The notes: generated by a model not told the origin, from the letters alone. 23,317 bases of DNA from DATLYB01 sp964502525 (GCA_964502525.1 CAZCXH010000070.1:1-23317); one strand, 5' to 3'. Positions 6,757 through 15,787 are shown, numbered from the stretch's first letter. Numbers and translations are program-made.

Positions 6757-9700
6757 ATGCAAGAACTGCTCTGTTTAGATAAAGATAGCTGCGGCATCGG
6801 GCTGATTGCGAATATCCGCAATGAGCCTTCGCGGAAAATCACGGACGATGCAATAACCGCCCTGAGCCGGATGACACACCGCGGAGCTGTTGCTGCGGAC
6901 GGTAAAAGCGCTGATGGCAGCGGATTCCTGTTTTCCATGCCGGATGCATTCATGCGGGATATCGCGAAAGCAAACGGGCATGAACTGAACTCGAAGTTTG
7001 CAGTTGCCATGATTTTCTTTACCAATGAAAATCAAAAGCAGATTTTCAGCGACATCTGCGAAGCCAATGATCTGAAAGTGCTGTTTTACCGCCCGGTTCC
7101 GGTGAACACAAAAGTTTTGGGCATCCAGGCTTTTATTACAATGCCCGAAATCACGCAAGCATTTGTTGTTCCGGCATCGCTGATGACGCACACCCGGTTT
7201 TCATCCTTTCTGTATTTAACACGCAGGCAAATTGAAAACACCATTGGCGCTGAAAACAGTTTCTACATCGCTTCATTTTCCGACAAGGTGATTATTTACA
7301 AAGGGCTCATCATGTCCGACAAGCTTGCGGAATTTTATGATGATCTGAATCATCCGCTGTTTACGACCGGATTTGCGATGATTCACCAGCGCTTCTCCAC
7401 GAACACGCTTCCCAAGTGGGCGCTGGCGCAGCCTTTTCGCACGCTTGCGCATAATGGCGAAATCAACTCCATCGAAGCGAACCGCTACAATGCACGCGTT
7501 TACACCGAAGATGCTGATAGTCCTGTTTTCACGAAAGAGGAATTGCGAAAAATCATTCCGATACTTCAACCCGGCACGAGCGACAGCGGCAGCGTGGATA
7601 ATGTGTTTGAATACCTCATTGAAAACGGCAAAGATTTTTTCAAAGCGGTTCGCTCCATGTTTCCTCCCCCATGGCAAAATCTGCCCAAGGTTGATTCCGC
7701 CATCCGCGCGTTTTATGAATATGCTTCCACCAACAGCGAAGCGTGGGATGGTCCGGCTGCCGTGAATTTCACGGATGGGCGCTACATCGCCTGCGTGATG
7801 GACAGGAACGGACTGCGTCCCGCTAAGTATATCATCACAAAAGACGGGAGCATTTTAATTGCGAGCGAATTGGGCGTACTGGATATTCCCGAAGAGATGA
7901 TTGAAGAACAAGGGAAACTGAATAGCGGTGAAATCATTGCGGTGGATATGCGCCACGGGAAAATTCTGAAGAATGACGAAGTGCGCAATTTTTTGAAAGA
8001 GTCGCAGCCTTATGAGAAATGGCTGAACGGACATCAGGCGCATATTATAGAACATGTCGAGGAGAATTATGTGGAGCATTCTGATTATGTCTATAAAAAT
8101 CTGGTTGAGTTGCAGCGCTATCACAACTACACGAATGAGGTTGTTGAATCCGTCATTCAGCCGATGGGGAATGAAGGAAAAGAAGAGACCGGCTCGATGG
8201 GCGATGATACCCCGATGGCATGCTTCAGCAGCATCCAGCGCAACTTCACCGATTTCTTCCGCCAGAAATTCGCGCAAGTCACCAATCCGCCCATAGACCC
8301 GCTGCGCGAAAAGCTGATTATGTCCACCAGCGTTACGATTGGCGCCCGCGGAAATATTTTAAAGGAACTTCCCGAAAACGCTGCGGGCATAAAGCTCAAC
8401 AGCCCCGTTCTTTCCAAAGAGAAGCTGGATGTGATTCTTTCTTTCGGTGAAAAGAACAAGAACTATAAGCACAAAATATTTCATACGACATTTAACAGCG
8501 ATTTAAGAAAGTCGCTTCATAATCTGGGAGACCGGATTGCGCAAGCCATCACGGATGAGGGCGTCCGTCTGGTGATTCTTGATGACAGAAATCTCTCGGA
8601 AGAAAATTCTCTCATACCGATGCCCATGGTGATGGGTTACCTGAACTCATTTTTGCTGAAGAAAAAAATCCGCAGCCAGGCTTCTTTCATCGTCATCTCC
8701 GGAGAAGTGTTTGATGCACATTCCTGCGCGGTAATGATTGCTTTCGGTGCGGCCGCGGTATATCCGTATTTGCTTTATGCGACAGCTCTGCAGTTCGTTG
8801 ACCGCAAAGCGGCACAGTTGAATGGCGCAATAAGCAAACGCAAGAAGCAGGCGCTGAAGAACATCAACAAAGCGCTGAATGCGGGCTTACTGAAGATCAT
8901 GTCGAAAATCGGGATTTGCGCGGTGGACAGCTACCAGCACAGCAGCATGTTTGACATCATCGGTTTGAGCACGGAAATTACAGGCGAGTGTTTTGAATCA
9001 GCCGTTGGATTCCTGCCCGGACTTACCTATGAGGATATTGAGCACAGGATACGCGCCTATCATGAAAGCGCGTTTGGCAAGAAGCATTTGCAGAAGCAAT
9101 ATGCGCTGGAAGTTGGCAGCTTTTATAAATTCATGGCGAAAGGGGAGTATCACGATTATTCTCCCGATGTTTCCATCTCCATCAGGAAATTTGCGGGAAC
9201 AAAACGCAAAGAGGATTATCAAATTGTAAGCAGGCGCATCAACAACCGGGGTTTACAGATGGTGCGCGATTTTCTCACGCTGGAGTCCGACCGCAAACCT
9301 GCACCTCTCAGCGAAGTGGAGCCGGTTGAAAAAATCACGTGCCGCTTCAACTCCGCTGCGATGAGTCTCGGTTCGATTTCTCCTGAAGCGCACGAAGCGA
9401 TTGCCGAAGCGATGAACCGCATAGGCGGCATGTCAAACAGCGGTGAAGGCGGTGAAGACCGGAAGCGTTATGGCACGATAAAAAACAGCCGCATCAAGCA
9501 GGTTGCATCCGGAAGATTTGGCGTTACGCCAGAATATTTGCGCAACGCGGATGAATTGCAAATCAAGCTCGCGCAAGGCGCAAAGCCCGGTGAAGGCGGG
9601 CAGTTGCCCGGTCCCAAAGTTTCTCCGCTGATTGCTTCGCTGCGCCACACCATTCCCGGCATCGCGCTCATTTCTCCGCCACCGCACCACGATATTTATT

Positions 9701-11178
9701 CCATTGAAGATTTGGCTCAGTTGATTTATGATCTGAAGCAAATTAATCCGAATGCGAAAGTGAGCGTAAAACTCGTAAGCACTGCGGGCGTGGGAACGAT
9801 TGCTGTCGGTGTGGCGAAAGCATTTGCAGATAAAATTGTGATTTCGGGATATGATGGCGGCACGGGCGCAGCACAGCTTTCGTCCATCAAGTTTGCGGGT
9901 AATCCGTGGGAGCTTGGCTTGTCGGAAGCGCACCAGGCGCTGAAACTCAATCACCTGCGCGATGCGGTGGAATTGCAAACAGATGGAGGCTTGAAAACCG
10001 GAATGGATGTCGTGAAAGCCGCAATTCTCGGAGCAGATTCGTATGGATTCGGAACAGTGCTGCTCAACACGGTGGGCTGTAAAATTCTGCGTATTTGCCA
10101 TTTGAATAAATGCAGCGTTGGAATAGCTACGCAGGATGAAAAATTACGCGAGCATTACTCGGGAAACGTGCAGTCGGTAATCAGCTATCTGCAAAATGTG
10201 GCACAGGAAGCGCGGGAGATTCTGTCGAAGATTGGTTACCGCTCGCTCAACGGCATCATCGGGCGCACCGACCTGCTGCGCGTGGTGGACAATGAAAAGG
10301 CGAGAAAATTCGATTTCTCGTTTGTGCTCGGCAGCCCTGCGGTTGATGACAAAAAAGCCGTGAAGCGAAAGCATCCCGAAAGAAATCCGCTGGAAAAAAA
10401 GATTCTGGAAGAAGTGCAGCGTATTATCGCAGACCCTTCCGGAACAATTATCGTCAATCAAAAAATCAACAATACGCACCGCACATTTGGCGCTTACATC
10501 AGCGGTGTGATTGCGGAGAAATTCGGCAACAACGGTTTGCCGAAAGACAGCATCACGATTAACCTTAAAGGCAATGCCGGACAATCGCTCGGTGCGTTTC
10601 TTGCCCCGGGATTGTTTATTCATCTTACCGGAAACGCGAATGACTATGTCGGCAAAGGAATGCATGGCGGGCGCATCGTGATTGTGCCGGATAATTTGCA
10701 GAAGGTGAAAAGCATTGCGGGGAACACCTGCCTGTATGGAGCAACGGGAGGGAAGCTTTTCATTGCGGGAACCGCAGGCGAAAGATTTGCAGTGCGCAAC
10801 TCAGGCGCGCTCGCTGTAGTGGAAGGCACCGGTGATCACCCCTGCGAGTACATGACGGGCGGAACGGTGGTGGTGCTGGGAGAAACCGGAATCAACTTTG
10901 GTGCAGGCATGACAGGAGGAGCGGCATTCGTCTATGACAAGAACATGACCTTTTTTGACAAGGTGAACATGGAATTGGTGAAGCTGGATAGAATTGATAC
11001 CGATGATGGCGAAGAAGCGAGGAATTACCTCAAGCGGATTTTGCGGAGTTACCATAACCGGACACAAAGCCCGCGTGCAAAAGCGGTGCTCAACAATTTT
11101 TTGGGTGAGTTGAGATTTTTCTGGCTGGTGACTCCGAAGGATATGAAGTCACCGCTGAATCCGTTTGAAGGAAACTAA
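6757..11178 (+). CDS. gltB: Glutamate synthase large (alpha) subunit
   Basis: A 1473-residue glutamate synthase large subunit. It takes the amide nitrogen of glutamine and transfers it through an internal tunnel to 2-oxoglutarate, producing two glutamates with electrons from GltD. The N-terminal glutaminase domain starts with DSCGIGLIAN. Cys12 is the expected nucleophile and would become N-terminal after removal of an 11-residue propeptide. The FMN-binding synthase domain spans roughly 800-1170, with GYDGGTGAAQLSSIKFAG near 1030. The 3Fe-4S ligands form a C-x5-C-x4-C pattern at Cys1108, Cys1114 and Cys1119. The C-terminal GXGXG beta-helix domain begins near 1230 and includes GNANDYVGKGMHGGRI. 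Length is close to that of other bacterial GltB. Its partner gltD follows, but a two-gene cassette lies between them. The stop codon overlaps the left ACTAACT repeat. Confidence 0.97.
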   Translation: MQELLCLDKDSCGIGLIANIRNEPSRKITDDAITALSRMTHRGAVAADGKSADGSGFLFSMPDAFMRDIAKANGHELNSKFAVAMIFFTNENQKQIFSDICEANDLKVLFYRPVPVNTKVLGIQAFITMPEITQAFVVPASLMTHTRFSSFLYLTRRQIENTIGAENSFYIASFSDKVIIYKGLIMSDKLAEFYDDLNHPLFTTGFAMIHQRFSTNTLPKWALAQPFRTLAHNGEINSIEANRYNARVYTEDADSPVFTKEELRKIIPILQPGTSDSGSVDNVFEYLIENGKDFFKAVRSMFPPPWQNLPKVDSAIRAFYEYASTNSEAWDGPAAVNFTDGRYIACVMDRNGLRPAKYIITKDGSILIASELGVLDIPEEMIEEQGKLNSGEIIAVDMRHGKILKNDEVRNFLKESQPYEKWLNGHQAHIIEHVEENYVEHSDYVYKNLVELQRYHNYTNEVVESVIQPMGNEGKEETGSMGDDTPMACFSSIQRNFTDFFRQKFAQVTNPPIDPLREKLIMSTSVTIGARGNILKELPENAAGIKLNSPVLSKEKLDVILSFGEKNKNYKHKIFHTTFNSDLRKSLHNLGDRIAQAITDEGVRLVILDDRNLSEENSLIPMPMVMGYLNSFLLKKKIRSQASFIVISGEVFDAHSCAVMIAFGAAAVYPYLLYATALQFVDRKAAQLNGAISKRKKQALKNINKALNAGLLKIMSKIGICAVDSYQHSSMFDIIGLSTEITGECFESAVGFLPGLTYEDIEHRIRAYHESAFGKKHLQKQYALEVGSFYKFMAKGEYHDYSPDVSISIRKFAGTKRKEDYQIVSRRINNRGLQMVRDFLTLESDRKPAPLSEVEPVEKITCRFNSAAMSLGSISPEAHEAIAEAMNRIGGMSNSGEGGEDRKRYGTIKNSRIKQVASGRFGVTPEYLRNADELQIKLAQGAKPGEGGQLPGPKVSPLIASLRHTIPGIALISPPPHHDIYSIEDLAQLIYDLKQINPNAKVSVKLVSTAGVGTIAVGVAKAFADKIVISGYDGGTGAAQLSSIKFAGNPWELGLSEAHQALKLNHLRDAVELQTDGGLKTGMDVVKAAILGADSYGFGTVLLNTVGCKILRICHLNKCSVGIATQDEKLREHYSGNVQSVISYLQNVAQEAREILSKIGYRSLNGIIGRTDLLRVVDNEKARKFDFSFVLGSPAVDDKKAVKRKHPERNPLEKKILEEVQRIIADPSGTIIVNQKINNTHRTFGAYISGVIAEKFGNNGLPKDSITINLKGNAGQSLGAFLAPGLFIHLTGNANDYVGKGMHGGRIVIVPDNLQKVKSIAGNTCLYGATGGKLFIAGTAGERFAVRNSGALAVVEGTGDHPCEYMTGGTVVVLGETGINFGAGMTGGAAFVYDKNMTFFDKVNMELVKLDRIDTDDGEEARNYLKRILRSYHNRTQSPRAKAVLNNFLGELRFFWLVTPKDMKSPLNPFEGN

Positions 11179-11180
11179 CT
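11174..11180 (+). repeat. Left 7-bp direct repeat flanking the TA-like cassette
   Basis: ACTAACT includes the gltB stop codon and recurs at 12101-12107. Collapsing the two copies would give gltB-stop-CTAAAC-ATG(gltD), a compact two-gene operon. Confidence 0.4.
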
Positions 11181-11198
11181 TTATCAGAAGAAATTCAG

Positions 11199-11447
11199 AT
11201 GCAATTACCTCTTAGCAAAGCGGCATTTTGGGATACTCCCCTTGAAAACATACACGAGCAGGATCATGCTGATTTTGTTATCACCAGGGTTTTTCAGTAT
11301 GGATTATTAAATGACATTAAACAGGTGTTGCGTTTTTATTCTGAAAGCCAGATAAAACATGCTTTTAAAAACAGCAGGGGAATTGACGAAAAAGCGATAG
11401 CGCTTGCTGCTGCCGCTCTCGGGATTCAAAATGAAGAGTTGCGATGA
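11199..11447 (+). CDS. Small DUF6922-like protein, probable antitoxin partner
   Basis: An 82-residue protein resembling the DUF6922 type often encoded directly upstream of AbiEii-like nucleotidyltransferases in Bacteroidota. The recognisable pattern is LSKAAFWDTPLENI, then FVITRVFQYGLLNDIKQVLRFY, then IDEKAIALAAAALGI. There is no obvious helix-turn-helix or enzymatic motif. It starts 20 bases after the gltB stop with no promoter of its own, so it is probably transcribed from the gltB promoter. Its TGA overlaps the next gene's ATG (ATGA, 11444-11447), so the two are translationally coupled. The placement suggests an antitoxin or regulator for the nucleotidyltransferase, which is an inference from gene order. 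Family assignment is from memory of the sequence pattern and less certain than for the neighbours. Confidence 0.65.
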   Translation: MQLPLSKAAFWDTPLENIHEQDHADFVITRVFQYGLLNDIKQVLRFYSESQIKHAFKNSRGIDEKAIALAAAALGIQNEELR

Positions 11448-12064
11448 TTCATTACAACACCGTTTCAGAATCACTGCTGCAACAGGTAATAAAAATCACG
11501 GGAGATGCATTTTTTCAGAAATTCCGTTTAGGCGGTGGCACTGCGCTGGCATTGCAGATAGGGCATAGAAAGTCGCTTGACGCTGATTTCATTTCGGCAG
11601 AGAGATTTGACAAAGAAGCCTTGTCTGCCAGAGTTGAATCCGCTTTTGCAAATGCAAAAGACATTCAGAGAGGTGAACATGGCATTTTTTGCAGGCTGAA
11701 CGGTATTAAAGTTGATTTCCTGACATGGAATCGTCCCTTTATCAGAAATGCGGTAACGGAAAATGGCCTAAGATTTTTACATATAGAGGAGATTGCCGCC
11801 ATGAAGCTTTTTGCAATTACACGCAGGGGAGAGAAAAAGGATTATGTTGACATTGCCGCGTTGCTCCGGTTAAATTCGTTGGAACAACTGATGAAATTTT
11901 ATTTGGAAAGACATCCTGAAAATGATCCTGCAGTTGCTGCCCGATTTCTGGTAAGTTATTCTGATATTGAAAAGCAGCCGATGCCTGATATGTTCAACGG
12001 GATGAGTTGGGAAAATTGCAAAGCAGTGTTGCAGGAATCAGTAAAGAATTATCTCAGGAATTAA
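11444..12064 (+). CDS. AbiEii-like nucleotidyltransferase (toxin-type)
   Basis: A 206-residue nucleotidyltransferase of the AbiEii/COG2253 family, the toxin half of AbiE-type toxin-antitoxin and phage-defence systems. All four catalytic blocks are visible: LGGGTALAL (29-37), SLDADF with Asp46 and Asp48 (44-49) as metal ligands, VDFLTW with Asp91 (90-95) as third acidic residue, and IEEIAAMKLFAITRRGEKKDY ending in the conserved KKDYVDIAALL (131-141). The catalytic set appears intact, so activity is expected. Known relatives transfer nucleotides to tRNA or other targets, but the target here cannot be read from sequence. It overlaps the upstream small gene by 4 bp and is followed 47 bp later by gltD. 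If this protein is toxic, its place inside a core nitrogen operon would make its dosage follow glutamate synthase expression. Confidence 0.85.
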   Translation: MIHYNTVSESLLQQVIKITGDAFFQKFRLGGGTALALQIGHRKSLDADFISAERFDKEALSARVESAFANAKDIQRGEHGIFCRLNGIKVDFLTWNRPFIRNAVTENGLRFLHIEEIAAMKLFAITRRGEKKDYVDIAALLRLNSLEQLMKFYLERHPENDPAVAARFLVSYSDIEKQPMPDMFNGMSWENCKAVLQESVKNYLRN

Positions 12065-12076
12065 ACTACTTAAACT

Positions 12077-12096
12077 GTCGTCTGTGGACGGACGAC
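12077..12096 (+). other. 8-bp hairpin before gltD
   Basis: GTCGTCTG pairs with CGGACGAC around TGGA (one T-G wobble). There is no T-run, so it is not a standard terminator. It lies between the nucleotidyltransferase stop and gltD and could set relative expression or mark the cassette edge. Confidence 0.5.
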
Positions 12097-12100
12097 CTGG

Positions 12101-12107
12101 ACTAACT
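12101..12107 (+). repeat. Right 7-bp direct repeat flanking the TA-like cassette
   Basis: Second copy of ACTAACT, five bases before the gltD ATG at 12112. The first copy is at 11174-11180. Confidence 0.4.
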
Positions 12108-12111
12108 AAAC

Positions 12112-13566
12112 ATGCACGAATACACCAAAATAGAACGCATTGATCCGGAAGTGAAGCTTTCGCAGGAGCGCGTCCAGAACTTCAGGGAGATTTATGAAGT
12201 TTATGAAACTGAGATCGGGGAGGCGCAGGCAAGCAGGTGCATACAGTGCGGCATTCCGTATTGCGCTGCAACAGGATGTCCGTTGAATAATGATATTCCG
12301 CAATGGTTAAAATATATTGCCAACAAAGACCTGAAGCTGGCTTTTCAGATATCAAATGAAACTTCTCCCTATCCTGAAATACTCGGGCGCATTTGTCCGC
12401 ATGACCGCCTGTGCGAAGGAGCCTGCACGCTGAATGACGGTCATGGCGCGGTGACGATTGGAGCTATTGAAATTTTCATCAATGAAACGGGGTTCCGCAA
12501 CGGACTGAAGCCAACTTTTGCCGGAAAGCTATCGGGCAAAAAAGCGGCCATCATCGGCTCCGGTCCAGCGGGCTTATCCTGTGCCACCTTCCTGCTGCGC
12601 GCTGGCATCAAGCCTGTCGTATTCGACCGGGCAGATGAGCCGGGAGGCTTGCTCATCTACGGCATCCCTGGGTTCAAACTGGAAAAGGAAACGGTGAAAC
12701 GCAGAGTGCAGATGCTGCTTGACGCGGGAATGGAATTGCGGTTGAATACGGAAGCGGGCAAGGACATTTCATTTGATGAAATCTGCAACACCCATGATGC
12801 CGTATTTCTCGGCTTTGGCGCCACCGAAGGCAAACTGCTTTCCTACGAAAACTATAATACGCACAACATTTATATGGCGGTGCCATTCCTCACCAACATT
12901 CAAAAGAAGCTGCTTGGCAAAAGGCATGACGCCAAATATGATGTTGCGGATAAGGACGTGATTGTGATTGGCGGAGGCGACACGGCAATGGATTGCGTGC
13001 GCACCTCCGTGCGCGAGGGCGCCAACAGCGTGAAGTGCATCTACAGGCGCGATGAAGAAAACATGCCCGGAAGCCGCAAGGAAGTGAAGGCGGCAAAGGA
13101 GGAAGGCGTGGAATTCATTTTTAACACTGCCCCGAAAAATTTTGTGACGAACGTTAGGGGCGGCATCATGGGGATGAATTTTTTGAAAACTGCGCAGGTT
13201 CAAAACGGTCAACCGGGTCGCGCCTCCTTTGAAGACCTGTCCGGCTCCGAACATGAGATTGACGCTGACATTATAATTCTTGCGCTTGGCTTCAATATCG
13301 AACAGCTTAAATTCCTGAACGAGAACGGCATCCGCACTAATCGTCTGGGAGGAATTATTACTGACGAAAAAATGCAGACCACCCGCGAGGGAGTATTTGC
13401 CGGAGGAGATGCCGTGAGGGGAGCCGACCTCGTGGTGAATGCTGCTTTAGATGGAAGGGAAGCGGCATTGGCTATGGCAGATTACATATATGAGGGACAG
13501 GCAGCGCACAAAAAACTGCATGTCACCGGACAAGCCGAAGCGCCCTCGAAGCCGAAGCGGATTTAG
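12112..13566 (+). CDS. gltD: Glutamate synthase small (beta) subunit
   Basis: A 484-residue FAD- and NADPH-binding subunit that passes electrons to GltB. The N-terminal iron-sulfur region carries Cys43, Cys46, Cys51 and Cys56 (CIQCGIPYC...GC) and Cys95, Cys101 and Cys105 (CPHDRLCEGAC), as expected for the two 4Fe-4S clusters at the subunit interface. The FAD site is IGSGPAGLSCATFL (148-161). The NADPH site is IGGGDTAMDCVRTSVREGA (286-304). The flavin C-terminal motif is VFAGGDAVRGADLVVNAA (428-445). The short tail after 460 (GQAAHKKLH...PKRI) looks family-variable. Start ATG 12112 gives the usual MHEYTKIER N-terminus. The last 44 bp overlap the end of the convergent VanZ-like gene, so there is no room for an ordinary terminator between the two. 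Confidence 0.96.
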   Translation: MHEYTKIERIDPEVKLSQERVQNFREIYEVYETEIGEAQASRCIQCGIPYCAATGCPLNNDIPQWLKYIANKDLKLAFQISNETSPYPEILGRICPHDRLCEGACTLNDGHGAVTIGAIEIFINETGFRNGLKPTFAGKLSGKKAAIIGSGPAGLSCATFLLRAGIKPVVFDRADEPGGLLIYGIPGFKLEKETVKRRVQMLLDAGMELRLNTEAGKDISFDEICNTHDAVFLGFGATEGKLLSYENYNTHNIYMAVPFLTNIQKKLLGKRHDAKYDVADKDVIVIGGGDTAMDCVRTSVREGANSVKCIYRRDEENMPGSRKEVKAAKEEGVEFIFNTAPKNFVTNVRGGIMGMNFLKTAQVQNGQPGRASFEDLSGSEHEIDADIIILALGFNIEQLKFLNENGIRTNRLGGIITDEKMQTTREGVFAGGDAVRGADLVVNAALDGREAALAMADYIYEGQAAHKKLHVTGQAEAPSKPKRI

Positions 13567-14497
13567 CCCGCGGTTCATCACCATCCGTTGCAATGCGCAA
13601 AGCATGTTCTGATTTGAAATCAGGGCTGTTAACGGCTGCTGCAATTTTTTTTTCGAGGTAATCAAGAAGGTAGAATAATCCGCAAATGACAGCTATTATG
13701 ATTACTCCTTCCAGCGGACTCATAACGTGAAAAACCTTGTTCAAATTTGGAGCTTGTCTCCAAAACTCCTCTGGTCCTGGCGCCTCGCTGAGAATCAGCA
13801 GGGGATTAACGGATCCCGCGGAATAGTAAACGGAGATCAATGAGAAATGAAGCAAAAGAGCAACCGAAACAACCATAACACCCGCTGAAATCAGAACAGG
13901 CGACTTGTACCATTTCCGCCCGCTGTGGTGGCTGCCGATGCCGCAACTGTACAGATACACCAGCATCATTCCTGCGCCCAATTGGTCGAGTACCACATCA
14001 TTAAAATCCAAATAATCATTTTTATCCGGGTATAGAACAGCGTATTGGAACAACTCATCTAGCAATCCCAGCATCACGGTATAATAAAGCGTTGCGCCAA
14101 AACTTCGGGTTAATGGAAATATCAGCAATGCGATTATCCCGAATTGAAGCATATGGATAACTTCAATATTCATTACAAAATTCATCTGGGTGTGAATCAC
14201 CGTCAATCCTATCAACATTGTCATGAAGAATATCTTGATATCCGCAGCATGGCTGATGGACCGCAGGTTTTTTATAAACAGGAAAATAATTAACGACACG
14301 GCTGCCATCATGATGGCTGCAATGATCAGGTCATACCGGGGCAGGGTTAGGGAATTGGTTATCCGGAGCGATAACCCGACCATGGCGTCATGCATTACAA
14401 AAATAAAAATCAAATACCCGATGACCAGAAGAATATTCAGCCTTCTGTTGCGCTCAAGGGATGAAACCAGATTCCGAACTAACTGAGTCATAAACAT
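13523..14497 (-). CDS. VanZ-like multi-pass membrane protein
   Basis: A 324-residue integral membrane protein with about eight hydrophobic segments (roughly 20-42, 57-77, 87-105, 113-130, 135-147, 175-189, 200-225 and 263-281). GLLDELFQY (144-152) followed by DFNDVVLDQLGAG (164-176) is the VanZ-like signature, in which acidic residues sit between two helices. VanZ itself gives low-level teicoplanin resistance, but most family members are uncharacterised. Starts at 14497 or 14491 (MFMTQL) are both possible. The 3' end runs 44 bp into gltD on the opposite strand, and the basic, Ser/Ala-rich tail (about residues 310-324) is the antisense of gltD's last codons. The tail may therefore be a recent extension after loss of an earlier stop. 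It is 55 bp downstream of the sulfotransferase and probably in the same transcript. Confidence 0.72.
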   Translation of the reverse strand: MFMTQLVRNLVSSLERNRRLNILLVIGYLIFIFVMHDAMVGLSLRITNSLTLPRYDLIIAAIMMAAVSLIIFLFIKNLRSISHAADIKIFFMTMLIGLTVIHTQMNFVMNIEVIHMLQFGIIALLIFPLTRSFGATLYYTVMLGLLDELFQYAVLYPDKNDYLDFNDVVLDQLGAGMMLVYLYSCGIGSHHSGRKWYKSPVLISAGVMVVSVALLLHFSLISVYYSAGSVNPLLILSEAPGPEEFWRQAPNLNKVFHVMSPLEGVIIIAVICGLFYLLDYLEKKIAAAVNSPDFKSEHALRIATDGDEPRAKSASASRALRLVR

Positions 14498-14552
14498 GGC
14501 TCAATTTAACCCATAGAGAGGTATATTTCCATTATTTTTAAGATTCGGAACA

Positions 14553-15692
14553 TCAGGAAAGGGCGGGAATTTCATCAATGATTTCAACGTTATCAGGGAT
14601 GCTATAATTCCATTCATCCATGGCAAACTTCCACTGCTTCAATATTTTTTTTACCGTTTCTTCAGGCATTCCGTACTTATTTTTTGCATAGCTTTTTTGC
14701 GATTGAATATAACTGTCAAAGGCATTTTTGGAAGTTTGGAAACCGGGCATGCGAAGCATCGCATAGATTTTTTCCAGTTCAGAAAGGGCGGCTTTTTCAA
14801 AATCCTCAAACCTGACTTCAACAAGATTTTCTTTTGGGATCAATGACCGGTCACGCAGGTAGGTTCGCATCATACGATCATATATCCATAAAATATTATT
14901 TTCAATTTCCTTTCCGCTGATGTCCTGAAATTGAATTGCAGGCATGGTGGATTGGATGAGCTTCCTGGTTGAAACAAATACGGTCACCGGGTTCCTGTAG
15001 ATATGTATGAATTTGGCATCGGGAAACATTTCCAGCAGCATCCTGATCCTTGCCGTATTTGGCGGATTCTTGGATATAAATGCGCTCCTTTTGGTATAAA
15101 TGAGCGCTTTTTTTATCAGCCTGATGTAGTCGGACTTCCACCTCGAAATTTCCTTTTCATTCATTCCCCTGAACTCCACATGCCTTTCATAATATTCCCT
15201 CGTCCGCTTCGGAAAAAACCAAAAATTGTAAAAGCCATACGGATTCATATTTCCGAGAGCAAATTCCTCTTCCTGCGGAAAATCCGCAGAAAGGGCAACG
15301 TTGTCTGAGGCCCTTTTTTCAGGCATCACTGCCTTCATGAACGTTTTGAACAACCATCCGCTGCCAAGAAGTTCCGGGAATACCCCTTGGTAAGTGGTCA
15401 CATAGCCGATGCGGGGGTCCTGGCACATCAGGTTGTGCAGATGGGTTGTTCCGCTTCGCCAGTGACCGAGTATGAAAACAGGTTGCTTTACCTCCGTGCC
15501 TTTGACAGCGCTATCATACTTCACGTGCTCCCAAAGCCGGAATGGCTCGGCTATCAAGCTGAATGCCAGCGAGGTTATAGCGCGCGGGTAATAGCTTGGC
15601 TCTATTTCATTTCCCCTGAAAATTCTGAGAATATTGGCTGCTGATCCACCGGAAACGGTTGACACGCTCACTTTGAAATTACCTCTGGCCAT
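14553..15692 (-). CDS. PAPS-dependent sulfotransferase family protein
   Basis: A 379-residue protein of the sulfotransferase family that moves a sulfuryl group from PAPS to an alcohol or amine. The 5'-phosphosulfate loop is PVFILGHWRSGTTHLHNLM (71-89). The 3'-phosphate site is FIHIYRNPVTVFVSTRKL (228-245), with Arg233 and Ser241 as expected ligands. No signal peptide or membrane helix is seen, so it should act in the cytoplasm. Substrate is not predictable; bacterial members modify lipids, sugars and small molecules. No PAPS synthesis genes are in the window. It precedes the VanZ-like membrane protein by 55 bp on the same strand, and a cluster of REP-like repeats lies just upstream of its start. 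Start ATG at 15692 is the only good one. Confidence 0.85.
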   Translation of the reverse strand: MARGNFKVSVSTVSGGSAANILRIFRGNEIEPSYYPRAITSLAFSLIAEPFRLWEHVKYDSAVKGTEVKQPVFILGHWRSGTTHLHNLMCQDPRIGYVTTYQGVFPELLGSGWLFKTFMKAVMPEKRASDNVALSADFPQEEEFALGNMNPYGFYNFWFFPKRTREYYERHVEFRGMNEKEISRWKSDYIRLIKKALIYTKRSAFISKNPPNTARIRMLLEMFPDAKFIHIYRNPVTVFVSTRKLIQSTMPAIQFQDISGKEIENNILWIYDRMMRTYLRDRSLIPKENLVEVRFEDFEKAALSELEKIYAMLRMPGFQTSKNAFDSYIQSQKSYAKNKYGMPEETVKKILKQWKFAMDEWNYSIPDNVEIIDEIPALS

Positions 15693-15731
15693 ATTAATTT
15701 AATTTCTTCGCTAAAATGCGCGCCTAAAGGC

Positions 15732-15758
15732 GTCAAAGTCCCAAAGGGACGACCTTAT
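15732..15758 (+). repeat. REP-like hairpin unit, copy 2
   Basis: GTCAAA, then GTCCC-AAA-GGGAC, then GACCTTAT. The stem is five perfect pairs. A separate CGCC-TAAA-GGCG hairpin (15721-15732) touches its left side. Confidence 0.75.
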
Positions 15759-15787
15759 GGCAGCGGAAGAATTGGTTAACATTCAGT

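Noticed and set aside
9433..10101. 222-codon minus-strand frame inside gltB
   Set aside because: Antisense to the FMN-binding domain of gltB; residue content follows the reverse of that gene and no motif is seen.
12077..12096. The hairpin before gltD as an intrinsic terminator
   Set aside because: There is no T-run after the stem, and gltD, which is needed with gltB, lies downstream.
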